Origin: Akkermansia muciniphila
GTDB taxonomy: Bacteria > Verrucomicrobiota > Verrucomicrobiia > Verrucomicrobiales > Akkermansiaceae
Direction: 5' to 3'
Assembly: GCA_004557455.1 (NCBI GenBank)
Contig: SFDX01000012.1
Coordinates: forward strand, 3,328 to 67,327
DNA: 64,000 nucleotides
Under the pieces are notes generated by a model. It saw only the letters and a program-made list of their open reading frames with translations. It ran no database searches and was not told the origin of the DNA. Numbering within the stretch: the first letter of the stretch is position 1; every line of letters begins with the position of its first letter. The position numbers were made by a program, and so were the translations under genes. Of this stretch, positions 43,397 through 51,916 are shown one piece after another.

Positions 43397-43872
43397 ACCC
43401 TCGGCGGCACGGGTATCGGATCCTCGCGATCGCTCTCCGCCCCGAAGGCCTCGCGCAGCACGCGCACGCTCGGCTTCTCCCCACCGACCAGATACACCTC
43501 CGCAATATCAAAGCGCGTGGGCACATCTCGCTTCAGCAGCCGCAGCCAGTTTCGAGCTCCCCGCCGCAAAAGTTTCCGCTTATAGGCATCCACACGATGA
43601 AAAACAGGACCCATCTCCGGATTGGTCGTGCTCTTCACCTCCACGAACACGAGTATATCCTTATGACGGCACACAATATCAACTTCCCCACCCCTTCCAT
43701 AGCGAAAATTACGGCGAAGCACTCGGTAACCGTGTGAGCGCAGGTATGAGGCAGCGACCATCTCCCCATAGCGGCCGATGAAGGCCCCCTCCGGCGCGGC
43801 ATCACAGCTCCAAGGGCAGCGACATTTGTGCAACAGGCCCAAACGAGCGGCGATGGTGCGGAGTAATTCCAT
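43384..43872 (-). CDS. yraN: UPF0102/YraN-family endonuclease-like protein
   Basis: 162 residues of the YraN family, a small restriction-endonuclease-like fold of unknown role. Motifs: GRYGEMVAASYLRSHGYRVL, RRNFRYGRGGEVDIVCRHKD and ILVFVEVKSTTN (the E...D...ExK nuclease core). The best start is ATG 43872 (MELLRTIAARLGLL), giving a normal-sized product with a 35-residue N-terminal lead; it overlaps the end of rnhB by 71 bp in another frame. rnhB-yraN adjacency is common in bacteria. Its 3' end overlaps the lpxI 3' end by 13 bp. Confidence 0.85.
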   Translation of the reverse strand: MELLRTIAARLGLLHKCRCPWSCDAAPEGAFIGRYGEMVAASYLRSHGYRVLRRNFRYGRGGEVDIVCRHKDILVFVEVKSTTNPEMGPVFHRVDAYKRKLLRRGARNWLRLLKRDVPTRFDIAEVYLVGGEKPSVRVLREAFGAESDREDPIPVPPRVQPS

Positions 43873-44452
43873 AGTTCTGTATAGCAAGCAAATGTTCCTT
43901 AGTACCATAGCCGGCGTTGCGTGCAAAGCCATAGTGCGGAAAGAGCGCATCCAGCTCCTGCATTCGGCGATCTCGGGTAACTTTTGCCAAAATACTGGCA
44001 GCGGCAATACTCAGGCAGAGGGCATCCCCGCGTACAATGTTGCGCTGCGGCAGGGGAAACCCCGGCACGGCCAGTCCGTCAATGAGCGCAAAATCCGCCG
44101 TAACCGGCAGCCCCTCCGCCGCACGACGCATGGCCAGGTGCGTGGCCCGCAGAATGTTCAGTCGGTCGATTTCCTCCACCGTGGCCTCCGCCACGCATTT
44201 CTGCACACGGTCATCATCCATCAGGGCCGCATAGAGAGCCTCGCGCCGCCGCGCCGTCAGCTGTTTGGAGTCATTCAGCCCGGGGAGGGAGAATCCCGGC
44301 GGCAGCACCACGGCAGCCGCCATCACCGGACCCGCCAAGGGTCCCCTGCCCGCCTCATCGATGCCGCACACACAGGTATAACCGGCAGCATAGGCAGCCG
44401 CCTCGGCCTCCGTGGTCGGCCCACCGGCCTCACTTTTTCTGCTCCTTGGCAT
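43802..44452 (-). CDS. rnhB: Ribonuclease HII
   Basis: Removes ribonucleotides and RNA primers from DNA; cytosolic. About 216 residues. Active-site pieces: CGIDEAGRGPLAGPVMAAAV (two acidic residues), LNDSKQLTARRREALY, ALIDGLAVPG and SIAAASILAKVTRDRRM, ending with HYGFARNAGYGTKEHLLAI. ATG 44452 is preferred; GTG 44458 is two codons upstream. Both overlap the end of the upstream gene by over 20 bp, so the genes form one operon with yraN. Confidence 0.95.
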   Translation of the reverse strand: MPRSRKSEAGGPTTEAEAAAYAAGYTCVCGIDEAGRGPLAGPVMAAAVVLPPGFSLPGLNDSKQLTARRREALYAALMDDDRVQKCVAEATVEEIDRLNILRATHLAMRRAAEGLPVTADFALIDGLAVPGFPLPQRNIVRGDALCLSIAAASILAKVTRDRRMQELDALFPHYGFARNAGYGTKEHLLAIQNYGITPHHRRSFGPVAQMSLPLEL

Positions 44453-46079
44453 GCTCACGATTCTTTCTGATCTGCTCCAGCATATTCTTGGGCAGCGGCT
44501 TCCCTTCCTGCAGCGCGTTCAGCGCCTCAATATCATCTAAATAGCGGCTGATCGGGGTTGCGGGGCCATTATCCTCTCGGCGCAGATTACGCATGACAGC
44601 CATAAAGGCGTCCAAATCCCGCCCATTCACATAGCCCATGTGGCTCAACTCAAAACGATCCAAGAACTCCTTGCCCCTCGCCATCGTCGCCGTGTAGGCC
44701 GCGCGCAACTCACGGGCCGGGCCCAGGGAGGCAATCAACTCGTCCGGATCCGCCCCCTTTGTCAGACGCTGCAAGGCACGACTGTATTCCTGAATAATGG
44801 GGCGATACCCCGGGAAACAACTCTCCTGAAGCCGCAGCAGACGCCCGACGCAAGCCACCGCATGCTGTCGCCAGTCCGGCAACTCCACCAAGGTCAGAAA
44901 ATCATCCGCTGCCACAGGCTTGGGGGTTTTGGTCGTCTCATCATACAGGATGACGGTCAAAGCCTCCGTCAGTTGTTTTTCACTCTCCGTCGGGGTCAGA
45001 GTCTCCGTAGCGGATGGCAGAGAAAGCGTTGCCAGCTCCACAGCCCACCATTCGGTCAGGGCCTGTTTGTTAATCCCCAGCTCATGGAAATAGCGCATCA
45101 GGATCTCCCGCGCCGTCCCCTCCTCCGTAGCAGCCTCGGCCAGCAGGCCCTTCAGACGATCTGCACCGGTGGGCTTGGAGAGCAGACTCATCATCAGCAC
45201 CCCGCAGGAAACCTCATAAACCTGCCGCGTGGCAGGGTCCAGATCCTGCGGATTCTCCATGTCGATGACATCCTCCGGGGAGAGCATTTCCGCCCTCGAG
45301 AACAAATTGCGGTAGAGGCGACGGTCCACACGCCCGCTGCGCCACAGCATCGCCTGCTGAATCCCCGTCAGCAGCCAAGGCGGCAGCCCCACTCTGTCAG
45401 GGAACTCCTCGGGCTTCGTGCCGCGCAACGCGTATTCATACAAAACAACCGTTATAACAGCATCACGCAGTTTCTGTAGGTCGATACCCCCCCCCGGATA
45501 GACGCGTACCTGGAAATTGGGCTCCTCCCCGATAATGCGGATACGCGTGCGTATCGGATTCGGCTCCGGCAAATCATCCGCGCCCCCGATCAAACGGATA
45601 GAGACGGAATACTTCCACCGGTCATCCAACTTCAACAGAGTATTCAGTTGCTTGCGCGTGTCATCTGCAAAGCCGGCAATAGCACCCATACGCAGAGAAT
45701 CTCCACCGCTCACGGAAAACATCCGCGACTGAGATACGACGGTCTTATCCTCCTGCGGCCCGGGGCGATAATTCGGGTTCAGCACCGGTCGAGGAACGGT
45801 AAAGGGGTCATAATCCGGCTGCGGCAGGGGCGCCACCGTATGATTCCTGTCGTTGGACGGCGCCGCGATATCCGCGCCGCTCCCGCCGCTGCTCGGTGTT
45901 GTCTCCGTCTGCCGAGGGTCCTCCGGCATCGGCACTCGAGAGGGCGCCGGCTCTTGGTCATTCACATCCCCCGTGTCCTCCAGCAGGCTCTCATCAATCA
46001 CGTCATCTTCCTCCTCCTCACCGAGCACACACGGCCCGGGGAGCAGACACAGACAAAAGATGAGAGACCTCCAGTTCAC
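44430..46079 (-). CDS. Secreted protein of unknown function
   Basis: 549 residues starting (GTG) with a signal peptide MNWRSLIFCLCLLPGPCVLG, then a long acidic, Pro-rich low-complexity stretch to about residue 110 (EEEEDDVIDESLLEDTGDV). The folded part runs from about 115, with segments such as LPPWLLTGIQQAMLWRSG and AREILMRYFHELGINKQALTEWW. The region from 195 to 350 recalls peptidase-MA-like proteins (a helix with a basic residue where HExxH would be), but no HExxH is present and I do not assign a family. The GTG start at 46079 lies six bases after the promoter -10. rnhB and yraN follow. Confidence 0.78.
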   Translation of the reverse strand: MNWRSLIFCLCLLPGPCVLGEEEEDDVIDESLLEDTGDVNDQEPAPSRVPMPEDPRQTETTPSSGGSGADIAAPSNDRNHTVAPLPQPDYDPFTVPRPVLNPNYRPGPQEDKTVVSQSRMFSVSGGDSLRMGAIAGFADDTRKQLNTLLKLDDRWKYSVSIRLIGGADDLPEPNPIRTRIRIIGEEPNFQVRVYPGGGIDLQKLRDAVITVVLYEYALRGTKPEEFPDRVGLPPWLLTGIQQAMLWRSGRVDRRLYRNLFSRAEMLSPEDVIDMENPQDLDPATRQVYEVSCGVLMMSLLSKPTGADRLKGLLAEAATEEGTAREILMRYFHELGINKQALTEWWAVELATLSLPSATETLTPTESEKQLTEALTVILYDETTKTPKPVAADDFLTLVELPDWRQHAVACVGRLLRLQESCFPGYRPIIQEYSRALQRLTKGADPDELIASLGPARELRAAYTATMARGKEFLDRFELSHMGYVNGRDLDAFMAVMRNLRREDNGPATPISRYLDDIEALNALQEGKPLPKNMLEQIRKNREHAKEQKK

Positions 46080-46085
46080 ACCGGC

Positions 46086-46114
46086 ATACTACCAAAGTTC
46101 ATTCCCCGCTGCAA
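46086..46114 (-). promoter_or_regulatory. Promoter of the 46079-rnhB-yraN operon, predicted leaderless
   Basis: Minus strand: -35 TTGCAG, 17-bp spacer, -10 TAGTAT, six bases before the GTG start. Confidence 0.65.
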
Positions 46115-46142
46115 GTCCAAAGTGCGCCACCCGCCCGCGGCA

Positions 46143-47153
46143 TCACTTCTCCTCCGTCTTACGGAGAATCAACTTAATGACGTAGGTACCGCTTTCCGGG
46201 TCCTCCTGCAGGCGCTCAATATAATCCAACTCCTGCTTGCCGCTGATGGTCAGGGCCAGGTCCTTCCCCAAACGAATCGACTTGATAAAGCGGTTCAGCT
46301 TCTTCCCCACGGCCTCGGAGGCTAGGGGCGTATCCGACGGGATGTCGCATTCTACCTTTTTGACGAGCTTTTCTTTCGTTGCCTTATAATCCTCATCCGA
46401 TACAAACTGCCGACAGCAGCTCGCCAGATCGGCCTCGTCAAAAGTATCCCCCAGCTGCACGAGGTCCTGCACACTCTTCTTAAAGCGATCGGACTCCGCC
46501 GGGGTCTTCAGCTTGCCGGAAACAGCCTTTACCATGCTCGTTGCAAACTTACCCTTAATTTTATCCGTCAGCACAGGTTTAGCATCCAACAGGCCATTGA
46601 CGAACAGGTTCTTGTAGGCCGCATCGGTAATCACATACGACTCATTCTTCCCGCTCACATAAAGGAAACCGCGCTTGATGTGGTCCAACAGGAACCCCTC
46701 CGCCCACTCCGTCCGTGCCTTTACTCGCGAGCTGTCAACCCGCAGCACCCCCACCGGAGCATCCAGCGGGCAAATCAACACACAGATGGTCCGCCTCCCG
46801 TGCCAATCAACATTCAACGCCGCTATCACCAAGCGGCACGTGGGCATCGATGGGTCACTGATTTCCTCATACATGATCTCACTGAGCTTCTCCGCAGCCG
46901 AGCGGAAGGTTGCATCCTCCGTCAGCCGCTGCATTCGGGCAGCACTCTGCTCGCTCAGGCGATACGGCGTGCCCTTTTCCGCAAGCCGCCATACAAGCTC
47001 CTCCAACCCCGCCCCCAGCACCTCCGAATCCTGCGCCGCCCCCCCTCCGAACTCACAGGTCTCCGGCTGCTGCAATTCCTCATTCCGCATCCGGTTCCCC
47101 ACCGTGTGAATCACCATCCGCCGGATGACTCTTTCTGTTTCCTCTGTACTCAT
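46143..47153 (-). CDS. Possible nucleoid-associated protein (NdpA/YejK-like)
   Basis: 336 residues, soluble, no signal peptide. The N-terminus (IRRMVIHTVGNRMRNEELQ), a central segment (RTICVLICPLDAPVGVLRVD), and a C-terminal half with KGKFATSMVKAVSGKLK are arranged like proteins of the 37-kDa nucleoid-associated (NA37/NdpA) family, which bind DNA. I rate the assignment as weak because I cannot align it. Alternative: uncharacterised cytosolic protein. It is transcribed alone from a promoter whose -10 is six bases before the ATG. Confidence 0.6.
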   Translation of the reverse strand: MSTEETERVIRRMVIHTVGNRMRNEELQQPETCEFGGGAAQDSEVLGAGLEELVWRLAEKGTPYRLSEQSAARMQRLTEDATFRSAAEKLSEIMYEEISDPSMPTCRLVIAALNVDWHGRRTICVLICPLDAPVGVLRVDSSRVKARTEWAEGFLLDHIKRGFLYVSGKNESYVITDAAYKNLFVNGLLDAKPVLTDKIKGKFATSMVKAVSGKLKTPAESDRFKKSVQDLVQLGDTFDEADLASCCRQFVSDEDYKATKEKLVKKVECDIPSDTPLASEAVGKKLNRFIKSIRLGKDLALTISGKQELDYIERLQEDPESGTYVIKLILRKTEEK

Positions 47154-47159
47154 ACCGCC

Positions 47160-47188
47160 ATTTTACACCCGGGCATCATCCCCCGCAA
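47160..47188 (-). promoter_or_regulatory. Promoter of the 47153 gene, predicted leaderless
   Basis: Minus strand: -35 TTGCGG, 17-bp spacer, -10 TAAAAT, six bases before the ATG. Confidence 0.65.
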
Positions 47189-47283
47189 GCTCCCTCTGCG
47201 GCATACTGTGCCCCCGGAAACACTGACCCGCCCGCGGGCGGAGTGGCCTGCGGGCGGGGAAAGGGTTACCGTGGAAGGGAGGA

Positions 47284-49233
47284 TCAGGCGGGGATCTCGC
47301 CGTCCGGGTAGATGAGTGCCTTGGGGGCGGGGTCGATGGCCTTGATGGTCATCTTCACCTGCTCGCCGCCCACATCCAGGGGGAGGCGGAGGGTATCACC
47401 GACGCTGTGGCCGATGAGTTTGGCGCCGAGCTTGGAGCTATACGAGATGATACGCTCCTCCGGCACGGAATCCCAGGCACCGAGGATGGTGTAGACGACC
47501 TCCTGCCCGGCATCGGTGACGAAGGTAACCGCCGTACCCATGGCCGTCTTGTCGCAGGAGACACCGGCGAAGTCGGTGGGCTCTGCCTGGGACAGCAGGC
47601 GGGAGAGTTCCTCCGAGCGGCGCATGAGCACCTGGCGCGTCGCCTTGGCATCCTGGTAGCCGCCGTTCTCTCGCAGGTCGCCTTCCGCACGGGTAACCTC
47701 CAAGTCGTGCTTGTTCTTGGGAATGCGCACGTTGATGATGTCCTCGTACTCCGCCTTGCGAGCCGCAAAGGAGCGGAGGGAAACGTAAAGATTCTGCTTC
47801 TCCTTGTGCTTGGTGCGGGAGAGAACAATCTCCTGGAGCCCGGGGTGCACCTTCATCATGTTAGCCATGAGCAGGTTGCGGTCCAGATCGGCGAGCACGG
47901 AGGAATCGTAGAGGGCCTTGGCAAAGGGGCGAGCCTCCTGCTCCGAGATACCGGAGACGAGGTCGGGCGCGAGCGTCTGATCCTCCACCAGGAGGTTGCG
48001 GAGACGCAGGGCGCGGTTGGGGCCGCCTTCTGCACTGTCGCGCTCGATGGCGGAGATGATGGCCGCGCCGAAGGGCATCTTGGCAGAATCTACCACCTCC
48101 TTGGCGGCTCCGTTGCGCTCCTTGCAAAGCCACAGCAACACATCCGGCCCGAGGCTCTGGCGGGAAATGCCGTTGAGCACATCCGTAAAGAGCTGACTCT
48201 TGGCCCCCTTATCGATGATGAATTCTGCGGCAGTGGCCGTAACCTTCGGGCCGCCGAACAGGAAGATATTGGTAGCATAGGCCAGCCAGCCGTCCCCGAG
48301 GGCCTCCGGCAGAGCCTGCAACACCGCGCTTTGGCGAGAAGCGGAGAGATCCCCGATATAGGCAACCATTTGCTCCGAGGTAATGCTCTTAAGCCGATCC
48401 GCCAGGGTGGTGAAATGCTCCATTCCCTTGGCGGCAAGAGCCGCATCCAACTCGGCACGATGCTCGCCCTCCTTGCCGGCGACGAAGGACATCACCGAAT
48501 CGCGGATGATGATCAGCTCCAGAACGTGCTGGGGTTCGGTGCGGTCCTTCTCAATATCATCCTCCATCAGGCGCACGAGCTCGGCAACCACATCAAAGTG
48601 ACCGCAGAGAATCTCCGGGCGGGCCTGCGCATCCAACACACGCACGCACTCCTGCAGGGAGGTGGCGGCGGAGTAGTCCGCCAGCAGCGCCTCTTGTGCG
48701 GAAGCCGCCTTGCGGAGAACGATGGCCTCCCCGCGCGTGGTGGGCAGGCGGAAGCCGGGGTCATTGCGCATGGCCTCGCGGGCTCGCTCCCACCAGCTCT
48801 TCCACTCATCCTCCGGAATGACGCGGCCGGAGAGGAATCGCTCCAGGTCCTCCGGCTGCATGGGCAGCACCTCGTCTATGCCCTCGCGGAGGGAGAGGTT
48901 TGTCTCCAGAATGCTGCGGATGAAGCCGAGCATGGACTCCTTCGTCGTAGCCAGGGTGTAGCACTGCTCCGGGTGCTCGAAGCACTCAATGAGGAAGTGA
49001 CCCTGCGGGATGGGAGTAAGCTGATTGAAAGCCAGTTTGAGGCCGAGAATGTGGCCACGGTTTTTCTCAAAGTCGATCTTGATTTTCTGCTTGGGGAGAG
49101 ACCAGGCGAGCACTTTGCCCACGCCCCACTCTTGGTGGAGCACATAATGACCGGGAGAGAATTTGTCGAGACGTTCCGCAAAATCTGCGGGCAGTTTACC
49201 TGCGTTTACGAGTTTGACAATATCGGCATGCAT
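47284..49233 (-). CDS. Giant GreA/GreB-family transcription elongation factor
   Basis: 649 residues, against about 160 for normal GreA. The C-terminal ~150 residues are a Gre factor: a coiled coil (about 490-550) whose tip carries EGDLRENGGYQDAK with the acidic pair Asp519 and Glu522 that would reach the RNA polymerase active site, then the FKBP-like Gre domain (555-638: GTAVTFVTDAGQEVVYTILG, SKLGAKLIGHSVGDTLRLPL). Upstream is a large all-helical region (about 100-480). Near the N-terminus, YVLHQEWGVGKVLAWSLP (30-47) looks like a Tudor/CarD-type strand motif that could touch RNA polymerase; this last point is inference. The promoter ends 11 bases before the ATG. Confidence 0.85.
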   Translation of the reverse strand: MHADIVKLVNAGKLPADFAERLDKFSPGHYVLHQEWGVGKVLAWSLPKQKIKIDFEKNRGHILGLKLAFNQLTPIPQGHFLIECFEHPEQCYTLATTKESMLGFIRSILETNLSLREGIDEVLPMQPEDLERFLSGRVIPEDEWKSWWERAREAMRNDPGFRLPTTRGEAIVLRKAASAQEALLADYSAATSLQECVRVLDAQARPEILCGHFDVVAELVRLMEDDIEKDRTEPQHVLELIIIRDSVMSFVAGKEGEHRAELDAALAAKGMEHFTTLADRLKSITSEQMVAYIGDLSASRQSAVLQALPEALGDGWLAYATNIFLFGGPKVTATAAEFIIDKGAKSQLFTDVLNGISRQSLGPDVLLWLCKERNGAAKEVVDSAKMPFGAAIISAIERDSAEGGPNRALRLRNLLVEDQTLAPDLVSGISEQEARPFAKALYDSSVLADLDRNLLMANMMKVHPGLQEIVLSRTKHKEKQNLYVSLRSFAARKAEYEDIINVRIPKNKHDLEVTRAEGDLRENGGYQDAKATRQVLMRRSEELSRLLSQAEPTDFAGVSCDKTAMGTAVTFVTDAGQEVVYTILGAWDSVPEERIISYSSKLGAKLIGHSVGDTLRLPLDVGGEQVKMTIKAIDPAPKALIYPDGEIPA

Positions 49234-49244
49234 ACGTGAAATTC

Positions 49245-49272
49245 ATATTACCACACGTTTTGTCAAGGTCAA
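49245..49272 (-). promoter_or_regulatory. Promoter of the giant Gre factor
   Basis: Minus strand: -35 TTGACC, 16-bp spacer, -10 TAATAT, ending 11 bases before the ATG at 49233. Confidence 0.65.
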
Positions 49273-49306
49273 CCCCCGATATGGATTTTTTTGAAAAAAA
49301 GTTTGC

Positions 49307-49867
49307 TCAAGCCTCCCGAATCGGCGATTTCCAATCCCACGGGCGGTGAAAATCGGGTTTGGGGCCCTCCATGGGGGCCGTCGTGAGAAAAATTTGCTTC
49401 GGCGATTCCAGAATAGCGGCGGCGGCCAGGCGACAGGAGTCGAGAGTAAGCCCGAACCTCTCCAAAGAGGCGAGCGGCACGCGCACCTGCGCACGCCACC
49501 CCTGCTGCCCGCACACTCCCGTAGCTCGGCAGAAATCCGGAGTCAGCCGAACGGGCAGTACCTCACGCGGGCCGGCGAAAAGGCAGGCCCACCACGCCCC
49601 GCGGGGCGAGAGATTGAACTCCAGATACCGGTCTCCCGCGGCAGAGGCAATGAAGAACTCCGCCACATCCCGGTGCCACAGATTCTCCGCAAAAGTCCCC
49701 TCCCCTGCCTCGGATGCCCATGCCGCGGCGGCGCGGGAGGCGCGGAAGACGAGCTCCCCCTCCTCTATACTGAAACGAAACCCGAAAGGCGGCACCACGG
49801 TGCGCCCGAACCATTCCCGCTCGAGCAGCTGCGGCTGCCCCTCTCCGCTGTAGATACAACACTGCAT
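49307..49867 (-). CDS. Carbohydrate-binding family 9-like protein
   Basis: 186 residues with no signal peptide. The core block LWHRDVAEFFIASAAGDRYL, then EFNLSPRGAWWACLF, and WRAQVRVPLASLERFG match the family 9 carbohydrate-binding fold found in many gut bacteria (pattern: D-x-x-E-x-F, then E-x-x-x-S-P-x-G). Its ligand is unknown. The ATG at 49867 is six bases after a promoter -10. It is divergent from rpoA. Confidence 0.8.
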   Translation of the reverse strand: MQCCIYSGEGQPQLLEREWFGRTVVPPFGFRFSIEEGELVFRASRAAAAWASEAGEGTFAENLWHRDVAEFFIASAAGDRYLEFNLSPRGAWWACLFAGPREVLPVRLTPDFCRATGVCGQQGWRAQVRVPLASLERFGLTLDSCRLAAAAILESPKQIFLTTAPMEGPKPDFHRPWDWKSPIREA

Positions 49868-49873
49868 GCCCCC

Positions 49874-49901
49874 AGTGTAGCACACGCTGCCGCACATGCA
49901 A
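49874..49901 (-). promoter_or_regulatory. Promoter of the CBM9-like gene, predicted leaderless
   Basis: Minus strand: -35 TTGCAT, 16-bp spacer, -10 TACACT, six bases before the ATG at 49867. Confidence 0.65.
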
Positions 49902-49987
49902 GCCCAAAATGAAGCAGAAAAAAGCTTCGTCATTTTCCCGATATAAGGCTACTTTAGAAGAAAATGCGCCATCCCGCAAAAAAAGGC

Positions 49988-50016
49988 TTGCAAAATGGCT
50001 CATAAACGTGTATTCT
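49988..50016 (+). promoter_or_regulatory. rpoA-rplQ promoter
   Basis: -35 TTGCAA (49988-49993), 17-bp spacer, -10 TATTCT (50011-50016). The leader to the rpoA ATG is about 88 bases and ends with a run of CAT/ATC repeats just before the start codon. Confidence 0.65.
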
Positions 50017-50110
50017 CGCCCCGCGCGGGTTTACAATCGGCCGTCGGTCCTCCATTTCTCAGGAAGCCAAGCCCGCATGAAGGGAAACCCGGCCATCCAT
50101 CATCATCATC

Positions 50111-51259
50111 ATGTCTGAAGAACAAAACGACAAAGAGGTCATTCAACTGGCTTATTTCGAGATTCCGAATCAACTGCAGCGCGTGCAGGATCCCGAGGAC
50201 CCGAACCACGTGACGTTCATTGCGGAACCCGTGGAGACCGGCTTCGGCCACACGCTCGGTAACTCCCTGCGCCGCGTGCTGCTCAGCTCGCTGGAGGGGG
50301 CGGCCATCACCAGCGTGCGCATCGCCGGTGCCCAGCATGAGTTCACGTCCCTGCCCGGTGTGGTGGAGGATGTGACGGAGATCATCCTGAACCTCAAGAA
50401 GGTGAAGTTCAAGCACCACGGCAAGGAGGCCCGCACGCTTTCCCTGCGCGTCAGCAAGCAGGGCGTCGTCACCGCCGGGGATATTCAGGAGGACCACATC
50501 TACAGCGTGGTGAACAAGGATCAGGTCATCTGCCACTTGGACCAGAACACAATTTTTGACTGCGAGTTCGAGGTGAACGTGGGCCGCGGCTTCCACACCT
50601 CCGTGGAGAACAACGACCGCGAGCGCCCCATCGGCATCATCCCCATCGACTCCATCTTCTCCCCCGTCACGCGTGTGAAGTACGCCGTGGAGAATGCCCG
50701 TGTGGGCCAGATGACAGAGTTCGATAAGCTGGTGCTGGATGTGTGGACGGACGGTCGCGTGAACCCGAACGATGCGATGCTTCAGGCTGCGGTGATTCTG
50801 CGCCACCACTTGGATGTGTTCATCGGCGGTAACGGCGACAGCGTGTCGATTGACACCGTCTCCGGCACGAGCCAGGATGCGAACACGGCCCAGCTGCGCC
50901 GCTTGCTGAACACGAGCGTCAACGAGATCGAGCTCTCCGTGCGCGCCGCCAACTGCCTGAACAACGCCAACATCACCACCGTCGGCCAGCTGGCCATGAA
51001 GACGGAGGCTGACATGCTCAAGTACCGCAACTTCGGTAAGAAGTCCCTCAACGAGATTAAGGACAAGCTCAACCAGCTGGGTCTGGCCCTCGGCATGAAG
51101 ATCGACCCGAAGATGCTCGTGAATACGGCCGCTCCCGCCGCCCATGCCCGCGAGAGTGCCGAGGAGTCCCGCGCTTCCGACCTGCAAGCCCTCATTACCC
51201 AGAACATCGACTTCTACGGGGCCGATGTGGAGGACGACGAGGACGAAATCGACGAGTAA
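50111..51259 (+). CDS. rpoA: RNA polymerase alpha subunit
   Basis: 382 residues, longer than the usual ~330. N-terminal assembly domain with FIAEPVETGFGHTLGNSLRR and VLLSSLEGAAITSVRI, then GIIPIDSIFSPVTRVKYAVE; C-terminal UP-element/activator domain with LELSVRAANCLNNA-type sequence (here IELSVRAANCLNNANI) and YRNFGKKSLNEIKDKL. The last ~45 residues form an extra tail ending in an acidic run (DVEDDEDEIDE). The usual rpsM-rpsK-rpsD genes are not upstream; a divergent CBM9-like gene and a promoter are. The ATG at 50111 has no Shine-Dalgarno. rplQ follows. Confidence 0.97.
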   Translation: MSEEQNDKEVIQLAYFEIPNQLQRVQDPEDPNHVTFIAEPVETGFGHTLGNSLRRVLLSSLEGAAITSVRIAGAQHEFTSLPGVVEDVTEIILNLKKVKFKHHGKEARTLSLRVSKQGVVTAGDIQEDHIYSVVNKDQVICHLDQNTIFDCEFEVNVGRGFHTSVENNDRERPIGIIPIDSIFSPVTRVKYAVENARVGQMTEFDKLVLDVWTDGRVNPNDAMLQAAVILRHHLDVFIGGNGDSVSIDTVSGTSQDANTAQLRRLLNTSVNEIELSVRAANCLNNANITTVGQLAMKTEADMLKYRNFGKKSLNEIKDKLNQLGLALGMKIDPKMLVNTAAPAAHARESAEESRASDLQALITQNIDFYGADVEDDEDEIDE

Positions 51260-51298
51260 ACCATTTCCGACAACAAACATATAATATACTGAACGACC

Positions 51299-51781
51299 AT
51301 GAGACACGGAGTTAAAAAGGCCAAGCTGCAGCGCACGGCCTCCCACCGCAAGGCGCTTCTTGCCAACCAGGCATGCAGCCTCATCAGCAACGGACGCATC
51401 ACCACCACGCTGGCCAAGGCCAAGGCCCTGCGCCCCTATGTGGAGAAGCTCATCACGCTGGGCAAGAACGGCAGCCTGCACGCCCGCCGCCAGGCTCTGG
51501 CCACCCTGCCGCAACCCAAGGTTGTTGCCAAGCTCTTCAGCGTGGTGGCCGAGGCTACCAAGGACCGCCAAGGCGGTTACACCCGCATCGTGAAGCTCGG
51601 CCAGCGCAAGACGGACAGCGCGCCGATGGCCCTCATCGAGATCATCGACCTGCCCCAGCTGCAGGCCCCCGTTGCCCCGTCCACCACCACCGGCAGCGGC
51701 TCCGCTGACACGACCACCACCACCACGACCACGGAGGTGACTCCCGCGGCCGAGACCCCGTCCACAACCACGGAGGCCTAA
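51299..51781 (+). CDS. rplQ: 50S ribosomal protein L17
   Basis: 160 residues. The first ~118 are standard L17: MRHGVKKAKLQRTASHRKAL, SLISNGRITTTLAKAKALRP and YTRIVKLGQRKTDSAPMALIE. The last ~40 are a Thr/Ser-rich extension (SADTTTTTTTTEVTPAAETP) not found in E. coli L17. It is in the usual place after rpoA, with an A/T-rich 39-base gap and no Shine-Dalgarno. A terminator follows. Confidence 0.97.
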   Translation: MRHGVKKAKLQRTASHRKALLANQACSLISNGRITTTLAKAKALRPYVEKLITLGKNGSLHARRQALATLPQPKVVAKLFSVVAEATKDRQGGYTRIVKLGQRKTDSAPMALIEIIDLPQLQAPVAPSTTTGSGSADTTTTTTTTEVTPAAETPSTTTEA

Positions 51782-51804
51782 GCCACCGAACCAAATCTAC
51801 CGAA

Positions 51805-51840
51805 ACACCGTCGGGCAACAAACAGCCCGGCGGTGTTTTG
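51805..51840 (+). terminator. rpoA-rplQ terminator
   Basis: 12-bp stem ACACCGTCGGGC / GCCCGGCGGTGT with one G-T pair and an 8-base loop, running into TTTT. Confidence 0.85.
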
Positions 51841-51860
51841 ACGTGTGGCGCGGGAAAGGA

Positions 51861-51889
51861 TTGACAGGGGGCGGGCCCTGTGGTAGAGT
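51861..51889 (+). promoter_or_regulatory. tyrS promoter
   Basis: -35 TTGACA (51861-51866), 17-bp spacer, -10 TAGAGT (51884-51889), 27 bases before the ATG at 51917. Confidence 0.7.
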
Positions 51890-51916
51890 GGTGGGCAAAC
51901 AGACCACACGCGAGTG

